In this document: in pieces, positions 38,314 to 48,812 of the stretch
Numbering within the stretch: the first letter of the stretch is position 1
How the letters are laid out: every line of letters begins with the position of its first letter
Origin: Bacillota bacterium
Lineage (GTDB): Bacteria; Bacillota; Sulfobacillia; Sulfobacillales; Sulfobacillaceae
Reading direction: 5' to 3'
DNA length: 64,000 nucleotides
NCBI GenBank assembly: GCA_021820965.1
Contig: JAKACZ010000025.1
Location: 1-64,000, forward strand
Program-made: the position numbers and the translations under genes
The notes under the pieces: generated by a model
Seen by the model: only the letters and a program-made list of their open reading frames with translations
Databases searched by the model: none
Told to the model about the DNA's origin: nothing

Positions 38314-38769
38314 ATGAACATTGATGTGCCGGGACGCGGGCGTTTAGAAATATCCTCCATCGTTTTCGATTTCAATGGCACGCTCGCGGAGGATGGACGC
38401 GTAGACGACACGACTGCGGGCCTGTTGAAAGAGCTGGGGCGGCAGTACGTTGTGACGATTGTCACGGCCGACACCTTCGGCACGGCAGCGGCGGTAGCCC
38501 AACGTTTGGGGGTGGCTTGGCGCCGCATTGAGAGCGGGCGAGACAAGCAGGCGTTTGTTCAGTCGCTGGCAAAAGGAGTGGCAGCGGTAGGCAACGGTGT
38601 CAACGATGAGCTAATGTTTCGGGCGGCGGCGTTGGCGGTATGCGTCTTGGGTCCCGAGGGAACGGCCCCCCAAACGCTTTTGGCTGCCGATATCGTGGCG
38701 CCCTCCACCCGTAAAGCGCTGGAACTGTTTTTGCATCCCAAGCGGATTATGGCGACATTGCGTGAATGA
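38314..38769 (+). CDS. HAD-like small phosphatase (soluble P-type ATPase-like)
   Basis: 151 residues from ATG 38314; an upstream in-frame ATG at 38224 would add 30 residues. Motif I VFDFNGTLAEDG has the nucleophile Asp but Asn instead of the second Asp. Motif II is near VTIVTAD, and motif IV is GNGVNDELMFRAAALAV. This matches small soluble HAD proteins similar to the P-domain of P-type ATPases. Substrate unknown. Confidence 0.75.
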   Translation: MNIDVPGRGRLEISSIVFDFNGTLAEDGRVDDTTAGLLKELGRQYVVTIVTADTFGTAAAVAQRLGVAWRRIESGRDKQAFVQSLAKGVAAVGNGVNDELMFRAAALAVCVLGPEGTAPQTLLAADIVAPSTRKALELFLHPKRIMATLRE

Positions 38770-38941
38770 GGCGCTTTGGGCAGCGGGCTCATCTAAGAAA
38801 GACAAGACCCGTTGACGCGTCCCAATTGCGCTAATCGCTTGAGGATTGGGTCATTAGATATTTGGCATGGGAAGTTTTCTCCAGCAGCAGGAAATTCAAG
38901 ATCAATGACGAATTTTGATTGGTACGAACGGGAGTGGTTCC

Positions 38942-40693
38942 ATGACCTACGAGACCCGGCAGGCGTGGATCGATTCGGTGCGTCAGGCGATCGACATTGT
39001 CGAGGTCGTCGGGCGTCACGTTGTCCTCAAGCGTAAGGGCCGCCATTGGTGGGGTCTCTGCCCGTTTCACGCCGAAAAGACACCGTCTTTCAGCGTGGAC
39101 GCCGAACAGCAGTTATTTTACTGTTTCGGCTGCCAGCAAGGCGGAACCGCATTTACGTTCCTGATGAAGCTGGAGGGACGGGAGTTTAGGGACGTGGTCG
39201 AGTCGTTGGCCCAGGAAGCGGGAATTCCGCTGCCGGACCAACTCGGCGGAGCACGGCCCGATCCGCATAAACGCCTCAAGGCGGTATTGGAGTGGACACA
39301 GGAATTTTTTCAACAAAGTTTTCGCCAAAATGAGGCCATGGTCCGCGAATACTTGGATGCACGCGGTGTAGACGCACGGATGGTGGAGCGTTTTCTTATC
39401 GGATACGCACCCGATAACTGGCATGGCCTCAAGGACTTCCTGCAACACCGGGGAGTCTCATTGGCGGAAATGGTGGAGGCTGGCGTCGCCGTCAAGCGCG
39501 ATCAGGGCGGCGGATATGATCGATGGCGCGGTCGGCTTATGTTTCCTATATGGGATCGCGAGGGTCAGGTGGTTGCGTTTGGCGGCCGCGCATTGGATCC
39601 GGGCCAGGAGCCAAAGTACTTAAATTCACCTGAAACCCCCTTGTTTCATAAAGGACAGGTGTTATATGCTAGCCATCTGGCTCGTCCCAGTTGGCGGAAG
39701 GGAAGCGCGGCATTGATCGTGGAAGGCTACTTCGACGTCGTCGCTTGCCACCAAGCTGGACAAACCCAGGCGGTCGGGCAATTAGGTACGGCCTTGACAG
39801 ACCTGCAAGCTCGATTTATTTCCCGGTACACCGAAGAGGTGCACCTCCTTCTGGATCAAGACGCTGCGGGAGTGGACGCGATGCGCCGAGCGTTTTTAGT
39901 ACTGTCGGGTGTGGGTCTAAAAGTCAATGTGGTCACACTGCCCGACGGTTTCAAGGATCCCAGCGAGTTGGTGCAAAAGGAAGGCGTGGATGCGTTAGTG
40001 GACCGGATTTTAAATGCGGCGCCCTATGTCGAGCATGAAATTGAACGGGCTCAGAGGTTTGGCGGACTCGTGAGTCCGCGCCGCCAGGCTGAAACCGTGG
40101 AACACCTAAAACCGTTGATTCGGGCGGTAAAGGACCCGATCGAGCGGGTCGGCTACATGGAGATGTTGGCCAAGACGCTACGCGTCCATCCTGAAATCCT
40201 AACACAAAGTTTTGGGTCTTCGCAAGAGGTCCAGCATACAATCGCGAAAAATAGGCATAATATGGGGGTGACAGCGCCCGCGCGAAGAGGACAGCCCACG
40301 GAAGTGAGGCTGCTGGCGGCGTTGCGACGGCACCCGGACTACACGGAGCGCATTCGCCAGGCTTTGCCCGAGTGGGCCTCGGAGAAGCGCATTCGTGTCA
40401 TCTTAGAAGATTTAGCTGCGGGCCGCTTGGCCGATCCGGAACACCGGTCCTTTGATGGCGCCGACCCTGAGGTCGAGTCTTTGTATGCCGCCATTTGGCA
40501 CAATGATGAACCGGACGGGGGCGGTCAAGCGATTGATGAATTGATCTGGGCATTGGATCGTGAGCGGGCGCGCCGCCGGTACGATGAGATTAAGGAAATG
40601 TTGAGGCAGGGACCTACTACGCCGGCGTTGATGGACGAAATCCGCCGGTTGGGAGCGCGGCTCGAACGGTACCAGTATCGAAAGGAGGGATAA
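38942..40693 (+). CDS. dnaG: DNA primase DnaG
   Basis: 583 residues from ATG 38942. Zinc-binding CHC2 domain with C40, H43, C61 and C64. TOPRIM core with [15 protein letters not shown] and LLLDQDAAG. The C-terminal helicase-binding domain is present. A frame starting at 38915 adds nine residues and is less likely. Only 1 bp separates it from sigA, the macromolecular-synthesis arrangement. Confidence 0.95.
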   Translation: MTYETRQAWIDSVRQAIDIVEVVGRHVVLKRKGRHWWGLCPFHAEKTPSFSVDAEQQLFYCFGCQQGGTAFTFLMKLEGREFRDVVESLAQEAGIPLPDQLGGARPDPHKRLKAVLEWTQEFFQQSFRQNEAMVREYLDARGVDARMVERFLIGYAPDNWHGLKDFLQHRGVSLAEMVEAGVAVKRDQGGGYDRWRGRLMFPIWDREGQVVAFGGRALDPGQEPKYLNSPETPLFHKGQVLYASHLARPSWRKGSAALIVEGYFDVVACHQAGQTQAVGQLGTALTDLQARFISRYTEEVHLLLDQDAAGVDAMRRAFLVLSGVGLKVNVVTLPDGFKDPSELVQKEGVDALVDRILNAAPYVEHEIERAQRFGGLVSPRRQAETVEHLKPLIRAVKDPIERVGYMEMLAKTLRVHPEILTQSFGSSQEVQHTIAKNRHNMGVTAPARRGQPTEVRLLAALRRHPDYTERIRQALPEWASEKRIRVILEDLAAGRLADPEHRSFDGADPEVESLYAAIWHNDEPDGGGQAIDELIWALDRERARRRYDEIKEMLRQGPTTPALMDEIRRLGARLERYQYRKEG

Positions 40694-40694
40694 C

Positions 40695-41814
<1,120 letters not shown>

Positions 41815-41816
<2 letters not shown>

Positions 41817-41848
41817 CGAAGGGGCGCGAACGCGTCCCCTTTCGTTGT
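41815..41848 (+). terminator. Hairpin terminator after sigA
   Basis: A long stem ACGAAGGGGCGCG / CGCGTCCCCTTTCGT with an AA loop begins at the sigA stop. The T tail is weak (TTTCGTTG), so termination may be partial. Confidence 0.65.
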
Positions 41849-41949
41849 AATATGGCGTTGTTATTCGTCTTCCCGGTGCGGGAAGGCTTTTCACGATAGG
41901 CTCAGATGGACATACTGAGGCTAACGATTTGTGGTCGACACCAAAGGGG

Positions 41950-43893
41950 ATGAGTGGCATCTGTGGGATAGCAGGCATCTGGCGTCGAGATGGATTGGTC
42001 CTTGAACACGAGTTGGCTTGCATGCTAGAAACGCTCAAGCACCGAGGACCTGACGGCGAGGGCTCCTTTCTCGAACGCGGCTTAGGTTTAGGCATGCGCC
42101 GACTGGCCATCCTGGATGTGGAAAACGGCCACCAGCCGTATGTTTCTGAGGATGGTTCACTGGTGGCAGTGTTTAACGGCGAGCTCTACAACTATCCCCA
42201 GCTCAAAGTGGACTTAGAGCGCCGCGGGCATCATCTTCGGTCGCACGCGGACGGCGAGGTCTTGGTCCATCTGTTTGAAGAATATCGTGCCGACTTACTC
42301 GACCATATCACCGGGATGTTCGCGTTGGCCATCTGGGATCGCAGGCGTCAAGAACTCCTGCTCGCCCGGGATCGCATCGGACAAAAGCCGCTTTACATAT
42401 TGGACATGGATCACACCCTGGCTTTTGCCTCGGAAATCAAGGCTTTTTTGGGAATCGACGGTTACACCCCGGCCGTCGATGAGCGTATGATCTCCAGCTA
42501 TCTGGCTCACCGATTTGCGCCTGCTCCAGCAACGCTTTTGAAACACGTCACCAAACTGAGGCCGGGCGAGGCGCTGCGCGTGCGGGCGGATGGCCATCGC
42601 ATGTCATGGCAGTATTGGACGCCGGATTTGAGCGAGCCCGAGAGCGACGGAACCCTGGACCAGTGGGCTGAACGGCTGGATGCCCGGTTGGCCGATGTGG
42701 TCCAGTCGCATTTAGCCTCCGACGTGCCGTTGGGTTTGTTTTTATCGGGCGGTGTCGATTCCAGCATATTAGCGGCATTAGTAGCCAAAGGCCATGCCGG
42801 AACCATTAAAGCCTGGTCAGCCGCCTTTCCCGAGCACTTTCCCGGCTACGATGAATTTGAGTGGGCGAAGCGGGTTGCGGATTTGTATCAGTTCCCTATT
42901 CAACGTGTTGATGTTCATCCGGCCATCACCCCGGAACGGGTGCGTGAACTGGCATGGATTTTGGACGAGCCCATGGCCGATCCAACCGTTCTACCCTTGG
43001 ACGGCGTGGCCGAGGCAGCCAGCCGATTTAACACGGTGATGTTGTCGGGTGAAGGCGCCGACGAAATCTTTGGCGGCTATGCGGGTTACGGGGAAGTGGC
43101 CAGTCTGGACTGGATCCGGCGCATCCCGGCGACAGTCAGGCAATGGTGGATCGCCCATGATTTCAAAGGTTCGGGCGCTTTTCGGCGTGCCGCTCAGCCC
43201 ATTGGTGAGCGCTACCGTGGTGTAGGCTACACTTTTGGCCCCGACGAACAGGGCGGGATTTTAGTACCGGAGCTTAAAGAACCTGACCGGACAGAGGCGG
43301 TGCGCGAATACTGGGACACAGCGCTGGGGCTCCCCGATCTTCAAGCCATGCAGGGTTTTGATGTGCGCTGGTTCTTGCCGGATGATGTTCTGTTAAAGGC
43401 CGATCGGATTGGGATGCACCACAACCTGGAAATCCGTGTACCCTATTGCGATCATGAAATCGTCGAACTGGCCCTGAAAATTCCTCTGGTCCTTCGCCGC
43501 CGTGGACGCATCGACAAACGGGTGTTGCGGCGCGTCGGGGAAAAGCATCTGCCCAAGGAGGTGGTGTATCGGCCCAAGCTCGGGTTTCCTACACCCTTGA
43601 CCTCGCTCATGGCGGGTGCTTTGTATGACGTCGCATACGACAGCTTAACCGATTCCCGGTTTCGTGCCCGCGGCTGGTTCCGGGCGGAGGCTGTCGAAAG
43701 CCTGTTATCGCAACTAGCCGGGCATAACCCGGTGGCCGCGCGAAAGGCCTATGCCCTGTTGATGCTGGAGTTCTGGATGGAGGAACTGGTCGAGGATGGG
43801 CCTCGGCGCGTCGCTCGATCCGTCGCCTCTACCAGCGCGATTCTACAAACCCGCCGGCCGTCAGAGCGTCGACGGGGCGGCGGCCGTCTTTGA
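41950..43893 (+). CDS. asnB: Asparagine synthase, glutamine-hydrolysing (AsnB type)
   Basis: About 647 residues. N-terminal class II amidotransferase domain (ICGIAGIW, LKHRGPDGEG, FNGELYNY) and C-terminal synthase domain with the PPi loop LSGGVDSS and SGEGADEIFGGY. Converts Asp plus Gln and ATP to Asn. The catalytic Cys must be N-terminal, but from ATG 41950 it is residue 5. That ATG directly abuts AAAGGGG, whereas ATC at 41959 is 9 nt downstream of it and would place the Cys at position 2. The 3' end overlaps the opposite gene. Confidence 0.9.
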   Translation: MSGICGIAGIWRRDGLVLEHELACMLETLKHRGPDGEGSFLERGLGLGMRRLAILDVENGHQPYVSEDGSLVAVFNGELYNYPQLKVDLERRGHHLRSHADGEVLVHLFEEYRADLLDHITGMFALAIWDRRRQELLLARDRIGQKPLYILDMDHTLAFASEIKAFLGIDGYTPAVDERMISSYLAHRFAPAPATLLKHVTKLRPGEALRVRADGHRMSWQYWTPDLSEPESDGTLDQWAERLDARLADVVQSHLASDVPLGLFLSGGVDSSILAALVAKGHAGTIKAWSAAFPEHFPGYDEFEWAKRVADLYQFPIQRVDVHPAITPERVRELAWILDEPMADPTVLPLDGVAEAASRFNTVMLSGEGADEIFGGYAGYGEVASLDWIRRIPATVRQWWIAHDFKGSGAFRRAAQPIGERYRGVGYTFGPDEQGGILVPELKEPDRTEAVREYWDTALGLPDLQAMQGFDVRWFLPDDVLLKADRIGMHHNLEIRVPYCDHEIVELALKIPLVLRRRGRIDKRVLRRVGEKHLPKEVVYRPKLGFPTPLTSLMAGALYDVAYDSLTDSRFRARGWFRAEAVESLLSQLAGHNPVAARKAYALLMLEFWMEELVEDGPRRVARSVASTSAILQTRRPSERRRGGGRL

Positions 43894-44101
43894 GGTGCGG
43901 CCGGATTGGCTCAACACCGTACGCCGCTCGGGCCTGGCGCAGGACCAGGGCCACCTGTTCCTGGGCCGCCTGGATCCGATAGGCATGATAGTCCGAGAAT
44001 TCGGAGTCTGCCCATTGAAACGCGTGCTCTGCTTCGGCTAGTTGTTCTAAAGCCCTGTCTAAGGCTTGACGCCACGGGTTAGTGCGCTCTTGGCGCGGCA
44101 T
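43829..44101 (-). CDS. DUF2508-like small helical protein
   Basis: 90 residues with the helix pair LDRALEQLAEAEHAFQWADS and YHAYRIQAAQEQVALVLRQA, the pattern of DUF2508/YaaL small proteins. No signal or membrane segment. Its C-terminus overlaps the asnB end by 65 bp on the opposite strand. Function unknown. Confidence 0.6.
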   Translation of the reverse strand: MPRQERTNPWRQALDRALEQLAEAEHAFQWADSEFSDYHAYRIQAAQEQVALVLRQARAAYGVEPIRPHLKDGRRPVDALTAGGFVESRW

Positions 44102-44220
44102 GCATGACCCCTCCCAAGTATTGTCTTATGGGATCATATGCAGACGATTGGAGGAATATGACAGTTATTTCCAATGCTGCATGGTAAAATTTGATCGGAG
44201 ACGAATGGTGGGGGGAGATT

Positions 44221-44724
44221 ATGGCGGACAGGCCGGATTTATCGTTGGTTCGACGTCTTAAGGCGAAAGGCCGCTACGAAGAAGCAGCACGTCAGTTGAA
44301 AGCATGGCTTGGTGCCGATCCGGAAAACCCTTTGCTGCTCTACGAAATGGCGTTGGTATTGGACAACCAGGGCTATGAAGAACAGGCTATCCCATATTAC
44401 CAAGATGCGCTAAGCCGTGATTTGGATCCGCTGCATCGCGTGGATGCTCTATTGGGACTGGGGTCAAGTCTGCGCGTGGTCGGCCGTGTGGGAGATTCAT
44501 TGCAGGTGTTGTCTCAGGCGCTCGGGGAATTTCCGCAGCATACCGCCCTCAAAGTCTTTTATGCCGTGACGCTCGAACGCATGGGAAACTTCGGTGACGC
44601 GATTAGCCAACTATTAGAGGTGATCGTGGAAAATGGCCGCGGAGAGTCGTTGGATCAATACCGGCCGGCACTCCGCTACCTGGAAAAACATCGGCACGAC
44701 GGTCGGGAGTGCGACCGCGATTAG
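44221..44724 (+). CDS. Tetratricopeptide repeat protein
   Basis: 167 residues from ATG 44221 (GGGGGGAG upstream). About three to four TPR units: RRLKAKGRYEEAARQLKAWL, LYEMALVLDNQGYEEQAI and FYAVTLERMGNFGDAISQLL. Scaffold role; partner unknown. An extended -10 TGGTAAAAT lies at 44182-44190. Confidence 0.8.
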   Translation: MADRPDLSLVRRLKAKGRYEEAARQLKAWLGADPENPLLLYEMALVLDNQGYEEQAIPYYQDALSRDLDPLHRVDALLGLGSSLRVVGRVGDSLQVLSQALGEFPQHTALKVFYAVTLERMGNFGDAISQLLEVIVENGRGESLDQYRPALRYLEKHRHDGRECDRD

Positions 44725-45097
44725 GGACGGTACTGCGCCGCCGTGAGGCTGCCGCCAATGGGCACCGGGGTCGATATCAAATGGGGGTGTTGAGCTGCCT
44801 TTTGATTAAAGTGGTGAATAGCCTCGACGTTGGGCGTCCGAACGCTCTATTAGGGCACCCGTCCGTGTTGTCGGCGGTAATAATGTCCGACCCAGCTTGA
44901 GGGCAAAATCCAGATGGCGCGTCAAGTACCAAGAGATCCTTTTGCTCATGGGTGCGAATTAAGCAGGCGGGAGCAGCACCAGGCACAGTTCCACGAAGAT
45001 TGTGCCGGCATGCCGCGCTGACTAATGTCCGCCTTTGTAGCCGTCAGGATTTCGTCTTCGTGAATACCAAAAGCGTCGTGCGTCTGCCTGTCTCTGA
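44725..45097. other. Non-coding stretch between TPR gene and folE
   Basis: I see no gene. The text TAATAATGTCCGACCC near 44877 and TAATGTCCGCC near 45022 is a short repeated word of the kind seen in transposon ends, but no transposase is recognisable. Confidence 0.35.
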
Positions 45098-45739
45098 TTA
45101 GTGAATCAGCCTGAGTATCTGGTCGCGCACATCGGCGCGACTTTTGAAGATACCTCGGCTGGCAACCGTCACGGTCCGGCTTCCCGGTTTTTGAATGCCG
45201 CGCATCGACATGCATAAATGCTCCGCTTCCAACATGACCAATGTTCCGACAGGGTCCAGTTCCTCATCCAAGATGTCGGCGATTTGGTTGGTCATCCGCT
45301 CTTGAACTTGCGGCCGGCGGGCATATATTTCTACGACCCGGGCCAGCTTTGACAGTCCCGTGACGACGCCGCCTTTGGGCTGATAGACCACGTGGGCCAC
45401 TCCGAAAAACGGCAGCAGGTGATGTTCGCACAGCGAATAGAACGGAATGTCTTTGACTAATACCGCCTCGTCGTGATCAACGTGAAACCGGATCGTTAAA
45501 ACGTCGCGGGCATCTCGATGCATTCCCGCAAAAATTTCGGTGTACATCCGCGCGACACGATCGGGGGTATCGACCAATCCTTCGCGCTCGGGGTTCTCGC
45601 CTACGGCCTCCAATATCATGGTGATCGCTTGCCGGATTTTGTCCTGATCCACCGCAGCGGGAGCAGGGAGAAAGTCCTCCGATAGATTCCACTCGGACTC
45701 TCCGGCGCCCAGTTTATTCGGCAGCTTGGCATTTGTCAT
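45098..45739 (-). CDS. folE: GTP cyclohydrolase I
   Basis: 213 residues from ATG 45739. Zinc and catalytic segments SLCEHHLLPFFG and EAEHLCMSMRG are intact, and KLARVVEIYARRPQVQERMT is the family block. First step of folate synthesis: GTP to dihydroneopterin triphosphate. A longer upstream frame runs into moaA and is not used. 31 bp downstream of moaA on the same strand, so two GTP-using pterin pathways start here. Confidence 0.95.
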   Translation of the reverse strand: MTNAKLPNKLGAGESEWNLSEDFLPAPAAVDQDKIRQAITMILEAVGENPEREGLVDTPDRVARMYTEIFAGMHRDARDVLTIRFHVDHDEAVLVKDIPFYSLCEHHLLPFFGVAHVVYQPKGGVVTGLSKLARVVEIYARRPQVQERMTNQIADILDEELDPVGTLVMLEAEHLCMSMRGIQKPGSRTVTVASRGIFKSRADVRDQILRLIH

Positions 45740-45770
45740 GATGCTGTCTCTCCCATCACAAACCTGCAAA

Positions 45771-46784
45771 TTACCCGCCGATGCGGAACATCTCAACTTT
45801 CGGCATTCCGCTGGTTTTCTCGCTCCGTACTTCCGAATACCGGACATCGCGTCCGCTCCAGATGTGCCGGACGACCTCTTCAATTTCGTCGTCGCTCGCC
45901 CCGGAGCGGAGCCAGTGTCTCAAATCATATCCCTTTTGCGCAAAAAGGCATAAAAACAATTGCCCATCCGGGGAAAGCCGGGCCCTGGAGCAATCACGGC
46001 AAAACGGCTGGCTCACCGATGCAATCAGCCCAATTTCACCGGCGCCGTCCGTGTACCGGAACCGCCGGGCTACGTCGCTAGGGCGAGCCGGGGCCACCGG
46101 TTCCAAGGGCCAGCGGGCATTGATCTGCTCCAAAATCTTCGAGTTTTGAACGACGTCGTCCAACCGCCACCCGTTGGCGGTGCCCACATCCATGTACTCG
46201 ATGAACCGCAAAATGTGGCCCGTGCCGCGGAAGTGTTCGGCCATGACCAAGATATCCTCGTCGTTGGCCCCGCGTTTGACCACCATGTTGACCTTGACCG
46301 GGGTTAATCCCGCCTGGGCGGCGTTGTGAATCGCCTCCAGCACCCGCGCGACAGGAAACCCGACATCGTTAAGAGCCCGGAATTTGGCATCATCGAGGGA
46401 ATCTAAACTCACCGTGACGCGCTTTAACCCGGCGGAGCGGAGTTTTTGGGCGCGCTCCGCCGTCAGCAATGATCCGTTGGTGGTCATCGCCAAATCATCA
46501 ATCCCAGGAATGGAGGCCAACTCCTGCACCAACGTGTCGATATCCTTGCGCACCAGCGGCTCTCCACCGGTCAGGCGAATTTTGCGGACACCCAACTCGG
46601 CAAAAATCTTGGCTACTCGCGCGATTTCTTCAAACGTCAAAAGTTCCCGACGGGGCAGAAAGGCAAATGACGGGCCGAACACCTCTTTAGGCATGCAGTA
46701 AACGCAGCGAAAATTGCATCGATCAGTCACGGAAATTCGCAAATCTTGCATTGAACGACCCAGTCGGTCCTGTAGTGTGGCCAT
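45771..46784 (-). CDS. moaA: MoaA, GTP 3',8-cyclase of molybdenum cofactor synthesis
   Basis: 337 residues. N-terminal radical SAM motif CNFRCVYC (C23, C27, C30), the second cluster near the C-terminus (CRDCSRARLSPDGQLFLC), and the conserved C-terminal GG (MFRIGG). Converts GTP to cyclic pyranopterin precursor with MoaC. Implies molybdoenzymes, such as formate dehydrogenase. Confidence 0.96.
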   Translation of the reverse strand: MATLQDRLGRSMQDLRISVTDRCNFRCVYCMPKEVFGPSFAFLPRRELLTFEEIARVAKIFAELGVRKIRLTGGEPLVRKDIDTLVQELASIPGIDDLAMTTNGSLLTAERAQKLRSAGLKRVTVSLDSLDDAKFRALNDVGFPVARVLEAIHNAAQAGLTPVKVNMVVKRGANDEDILVMAEHFRGTGHILRFIEYMDVGTANGWRLDDVVQNSKILEQINARWPLEPVAPARPSDVARRFRYTDGAGEIGLIASVSQPFCRDCSRARLSPDGQLFLCLFAQKGYDLRHWLRSGASDDEIEEVVRHIWSGRDVRYSEVRSEKTSGMPKVEMFRIGG

Positions 46785-46883
46785 TTTTTCCCCCGAGCTC
46801 CCACGGTATACGTTGACGTAATTATTAATATTGTAACACGGGCGCGGTAGCGGTTGCGGTAAACGGTTCCGTTTGTGGGAAAT

Positions 46884-46970
46884 CTAGAGGCCGCCCTGCT
46901 CAGCCAACTGCCGTAATTCGTGTCGAAGGATCATCCCGTTGGCGTTATGCGGAAGCGTGTCGACGAAATG
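46884..46970 (-). pseudogene. Acyl-CoA synthetase C-terminal scrap
   Basis: The frame reads HFVDTLPHNANGMILRHE and on to a TAG, the last 28 residues of an AMP-forming acyl-CoA synthetase (family: LPKTATGKILRREL). The catalytic Lys is Met here and nothing upstream belongs to the gene. Confidence 0.5.
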
Positions 46971-47378
46971 GTGTTAAGTCTCACTTTATATGACGCAAGA
47001 TTGGTCTGATTGTCTCACATTCGGTGACGACCTGGGTGTGGTGGTGTCATCGGTTTCACTCATGCCCGGTGTCATGAGTTGGTGCAGCTTTTGGGGTCGC
47101 TGCGCCCCTATGTTGCCCCGTCAGGTTGGGGGATGCGCTCCGCCAGCTTTTCCGGAATGTTACGATCCCGCAGGGTATAGAAGGGATTCACTGGCCAGCC
47201 GGCGACGGCTTGTCGATAACGTTTATAGAAACCTCCTTGTTTGCAGACCAATTCACGAACCGGCCAAAATTTCCTGCATAACCGTTGACGGCGCCGTTTT
47301 AGCAATCCACGAGCCCAAGTCGCCGAAAAGACGCGTTATTTTGTAAACTGAAAGTGCATAGTGGAAGGGGGAATCGGA
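46971..47378. other. Non-coding stretch upstream of the PsiE-like gene
   Basis: No secure gene. Minus-strand frame 47108-47305 has protein-like composition but no family. Probably decayed sequence joined to the acyl-CoA synthetase scrap. Confidence 0.35.
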
Positions 47379-47870
47379 ATGGAAAGACGGCCTGACGATC
47401 GATCGCCCATATCGGAACATATTAACGCCACTTGGCTTCAACATCGCGTCCGCGGGCGCATTGTCGGAACCCTGACAATTCTGGAGGACATTATCTATAT
47501 TGCGCTGGCGGCTCTCTTCTTTCTGGCTGCTTTATACATTATGATTGACGCCGTCATATCGGCCCACTGGCGCTCAGTCACCAGTCTCATTGGCACGACC
47601 CTGGACCGGTTTCTCTTAGTCTTGATGCTGGCAGAGCTTTTGCATACGCTCCTGATTTTCCTGCGTACGCATCGCTTTCGCCACCAGCCGTTTCTGGTTG
47701 TCGGCATTATCGCCGCGATTCGCCGCATCCTGGTAGTCACCGCGGAGGAAGCCGCTAACCGGCCCGTGGCGCACATTGGACAGTACCTCTGGGATTTGGG
47801 TCTGACCACGGCGGTGGTGGTGGCGTTAACGCTAGCCCTTCGCTGGAGCCCGCAGGAACGTGGATTCTAA
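47379..47870 (+). CDS. PsiE-like membrane protein
   Basis: 163 residues from ATG 47379 (AAGGGGG upstream). Four TM helices with IALAALFFLAALYIMIDAVI, LVLMLAELLHTLLIFLR and VVGIIAAIRRILVVTAE, the pattern of the phosphate-starvation-inducible PsiE family. Function of the family is unknown. Confidence 0.8.
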   Translation: MERRPDDRSPISEHINATWLQHRVRGRIVGTLTILEDIIYIALAALFFLAALYIMIDAVISAHWRSVTSLIGTTLDRFLLVLMLAELLHTLLIFLRTHRFRHQPFLVVGIIAAIRRILVVTAEEAANRPVAHIGQYLWDLGLTTAVVVALTLALRWSPQERGF

Positions 47871-47913
47871 TCCGACCCCAGGGCCATGGTATGATGAAAA
47901 AGGGGGGAGTTGG

Positions 47914-48510
47914 ATGGCACTCGAGGTGTTAGAATCACGTCCCAAGGGGCTTTTGCAGCGGGTGGCACTCTTGCTTCACGGTAGGGGCAGCGATGAAGAA
48001 GACCTTTTCGATCTGTCTGGAATTTTCGGACCCAACACTTGGGTGCTCAGTGTGCGTGCTCCCTTTGCTTTTGGCCCGGGTTTTGCTTGGTATGGCATGG
48101 ATGGGCAGGGGGAAGCCAACCTCGAGCAATTGCAGCAAAGCATCCGCATGTTGGATCAGTTGGTGGATCAGGTATCGGAGGGAGGGCCGGTGATTCTGTT
48201 GGGGTTCAGTCAAGGGGGGGTGATGGCGTGCGCTACCGCTGCTCATCGCCAGGCCCGGGGGCTCAAAGCGGCCATTTCTTTAAGCGCACCGCCCATGCCA
48301 TCGCCACCTGAGGGTGAACCCCTGAAAGACTTTCCAGTGTTTTGGGGGCACGGCACGGAGGACCCGGTAGTCCCCTCGCCTAGAGGCCAGCGCACACTGG
48401 AGATTGTGCGATCGCTGGGTGCCCGCGTCACCGCCAAGCGCTATGCCGCCGGCCATACCATTACTGAGCAAGAGATCGATGATCTGCTAGAGTGGCTCGA
48501 ACGAATCTAA
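47914..48510 (+). CDS. Alpha/beta hydrolase, carboxylesterase/phospholipase family
   Basis: 198 residues from ATG 47914 (AGGGGGGAG upstream). Oxyanion-type segment LLHGRGSDEEDLFDL, nucleophile Ser in GFSQGG, acid Asp in HGTEDPVV and His in AAGHTITEQE. Small cytosolic carboxylesterase or YpfH-like. Natural substrate unknown. Spaced 43 bp from the PsiE-like gene. Confidence 0.85.
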   Translation: MALEVLESRPKGLLQRVALLLHGRGSDEEDLFDLSGIFGPNTWVLSVRAPFAFGPGFAWYGMDGQGEANLEQLQQSIRMLDQLVDQVSEGGPVILLGFSQGGVMACATAAHRQARGLKAAISLSAPPMPSPPEGEPLKDFPVFWGHGTEDPVVPSPRGQRTLEIVRSLGARVTAKRYAAGHTITEQEIDDLLEWLERI

Positions 48511-48605
48511 CCCGAGTTTCATGCCCGAATTTGGTAAAATCACGCAAATTGCCTCTACAACTCTGTCGACATTCGGTATAATATGGAGAAACGGTCTGTC
48601 GAAGG

Positions 48606-48785
48606 ATGAGTGTTGTGGGCGATAGGCGCGAAAACGAAACGCGGATGACATTGTTGCAACGGTCGCTGGAGCGCGCTTTTAATCGAGCCGGATCGCTGAC
48701 CGATGCGCGCGTGCTTCGGATCTCATCCATGCTGGATGAGGCGGTTGTGGCACACATCCGAGAGCAGAGTCGTCGGGAACAATAA
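48606..48785 (+). CDS. Spo0E-like aspartyl-phosphate phosphatase (small sporulation regulator)
   Basis: A 59-residue frame, ATG 48606 after GAAGG. The core LLQRSLERAFNRAGSLTDAR followed by VLRISSMLDEAVV fits the Spo0E helix-turn-helix pattern, with SSMLD in place of the SQxLD signature. The family dephosphorylates Spo0A-P and delays sporulation. A TATAAT lies at 48577-48582; no clear -35. The Ser-Gln to Ser-Ser change leaves the activity uncertain. Confidence 0.65.
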   Translation: MSVVGDRRENETRMTLLQRSLERAFNRAGSLTDARVLRISSMLDEAVVAHIREQSRREQ

Positions 48786-48787
48786 TA

Positions 48788-48812
48788 AGAGCGGCCCCTC
48801 ATGGGCCGCGTC
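48788..48812. terminator. Bidirectional hairpin between spo0E-like gene and sat
   Basis: AAGAGCGGCCC-CTCAT-GGGCCGCGTCTT forms a GC-rich stem with A/T flanks between two convergent genes, suitable for both strands. Confidence 0.7.
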
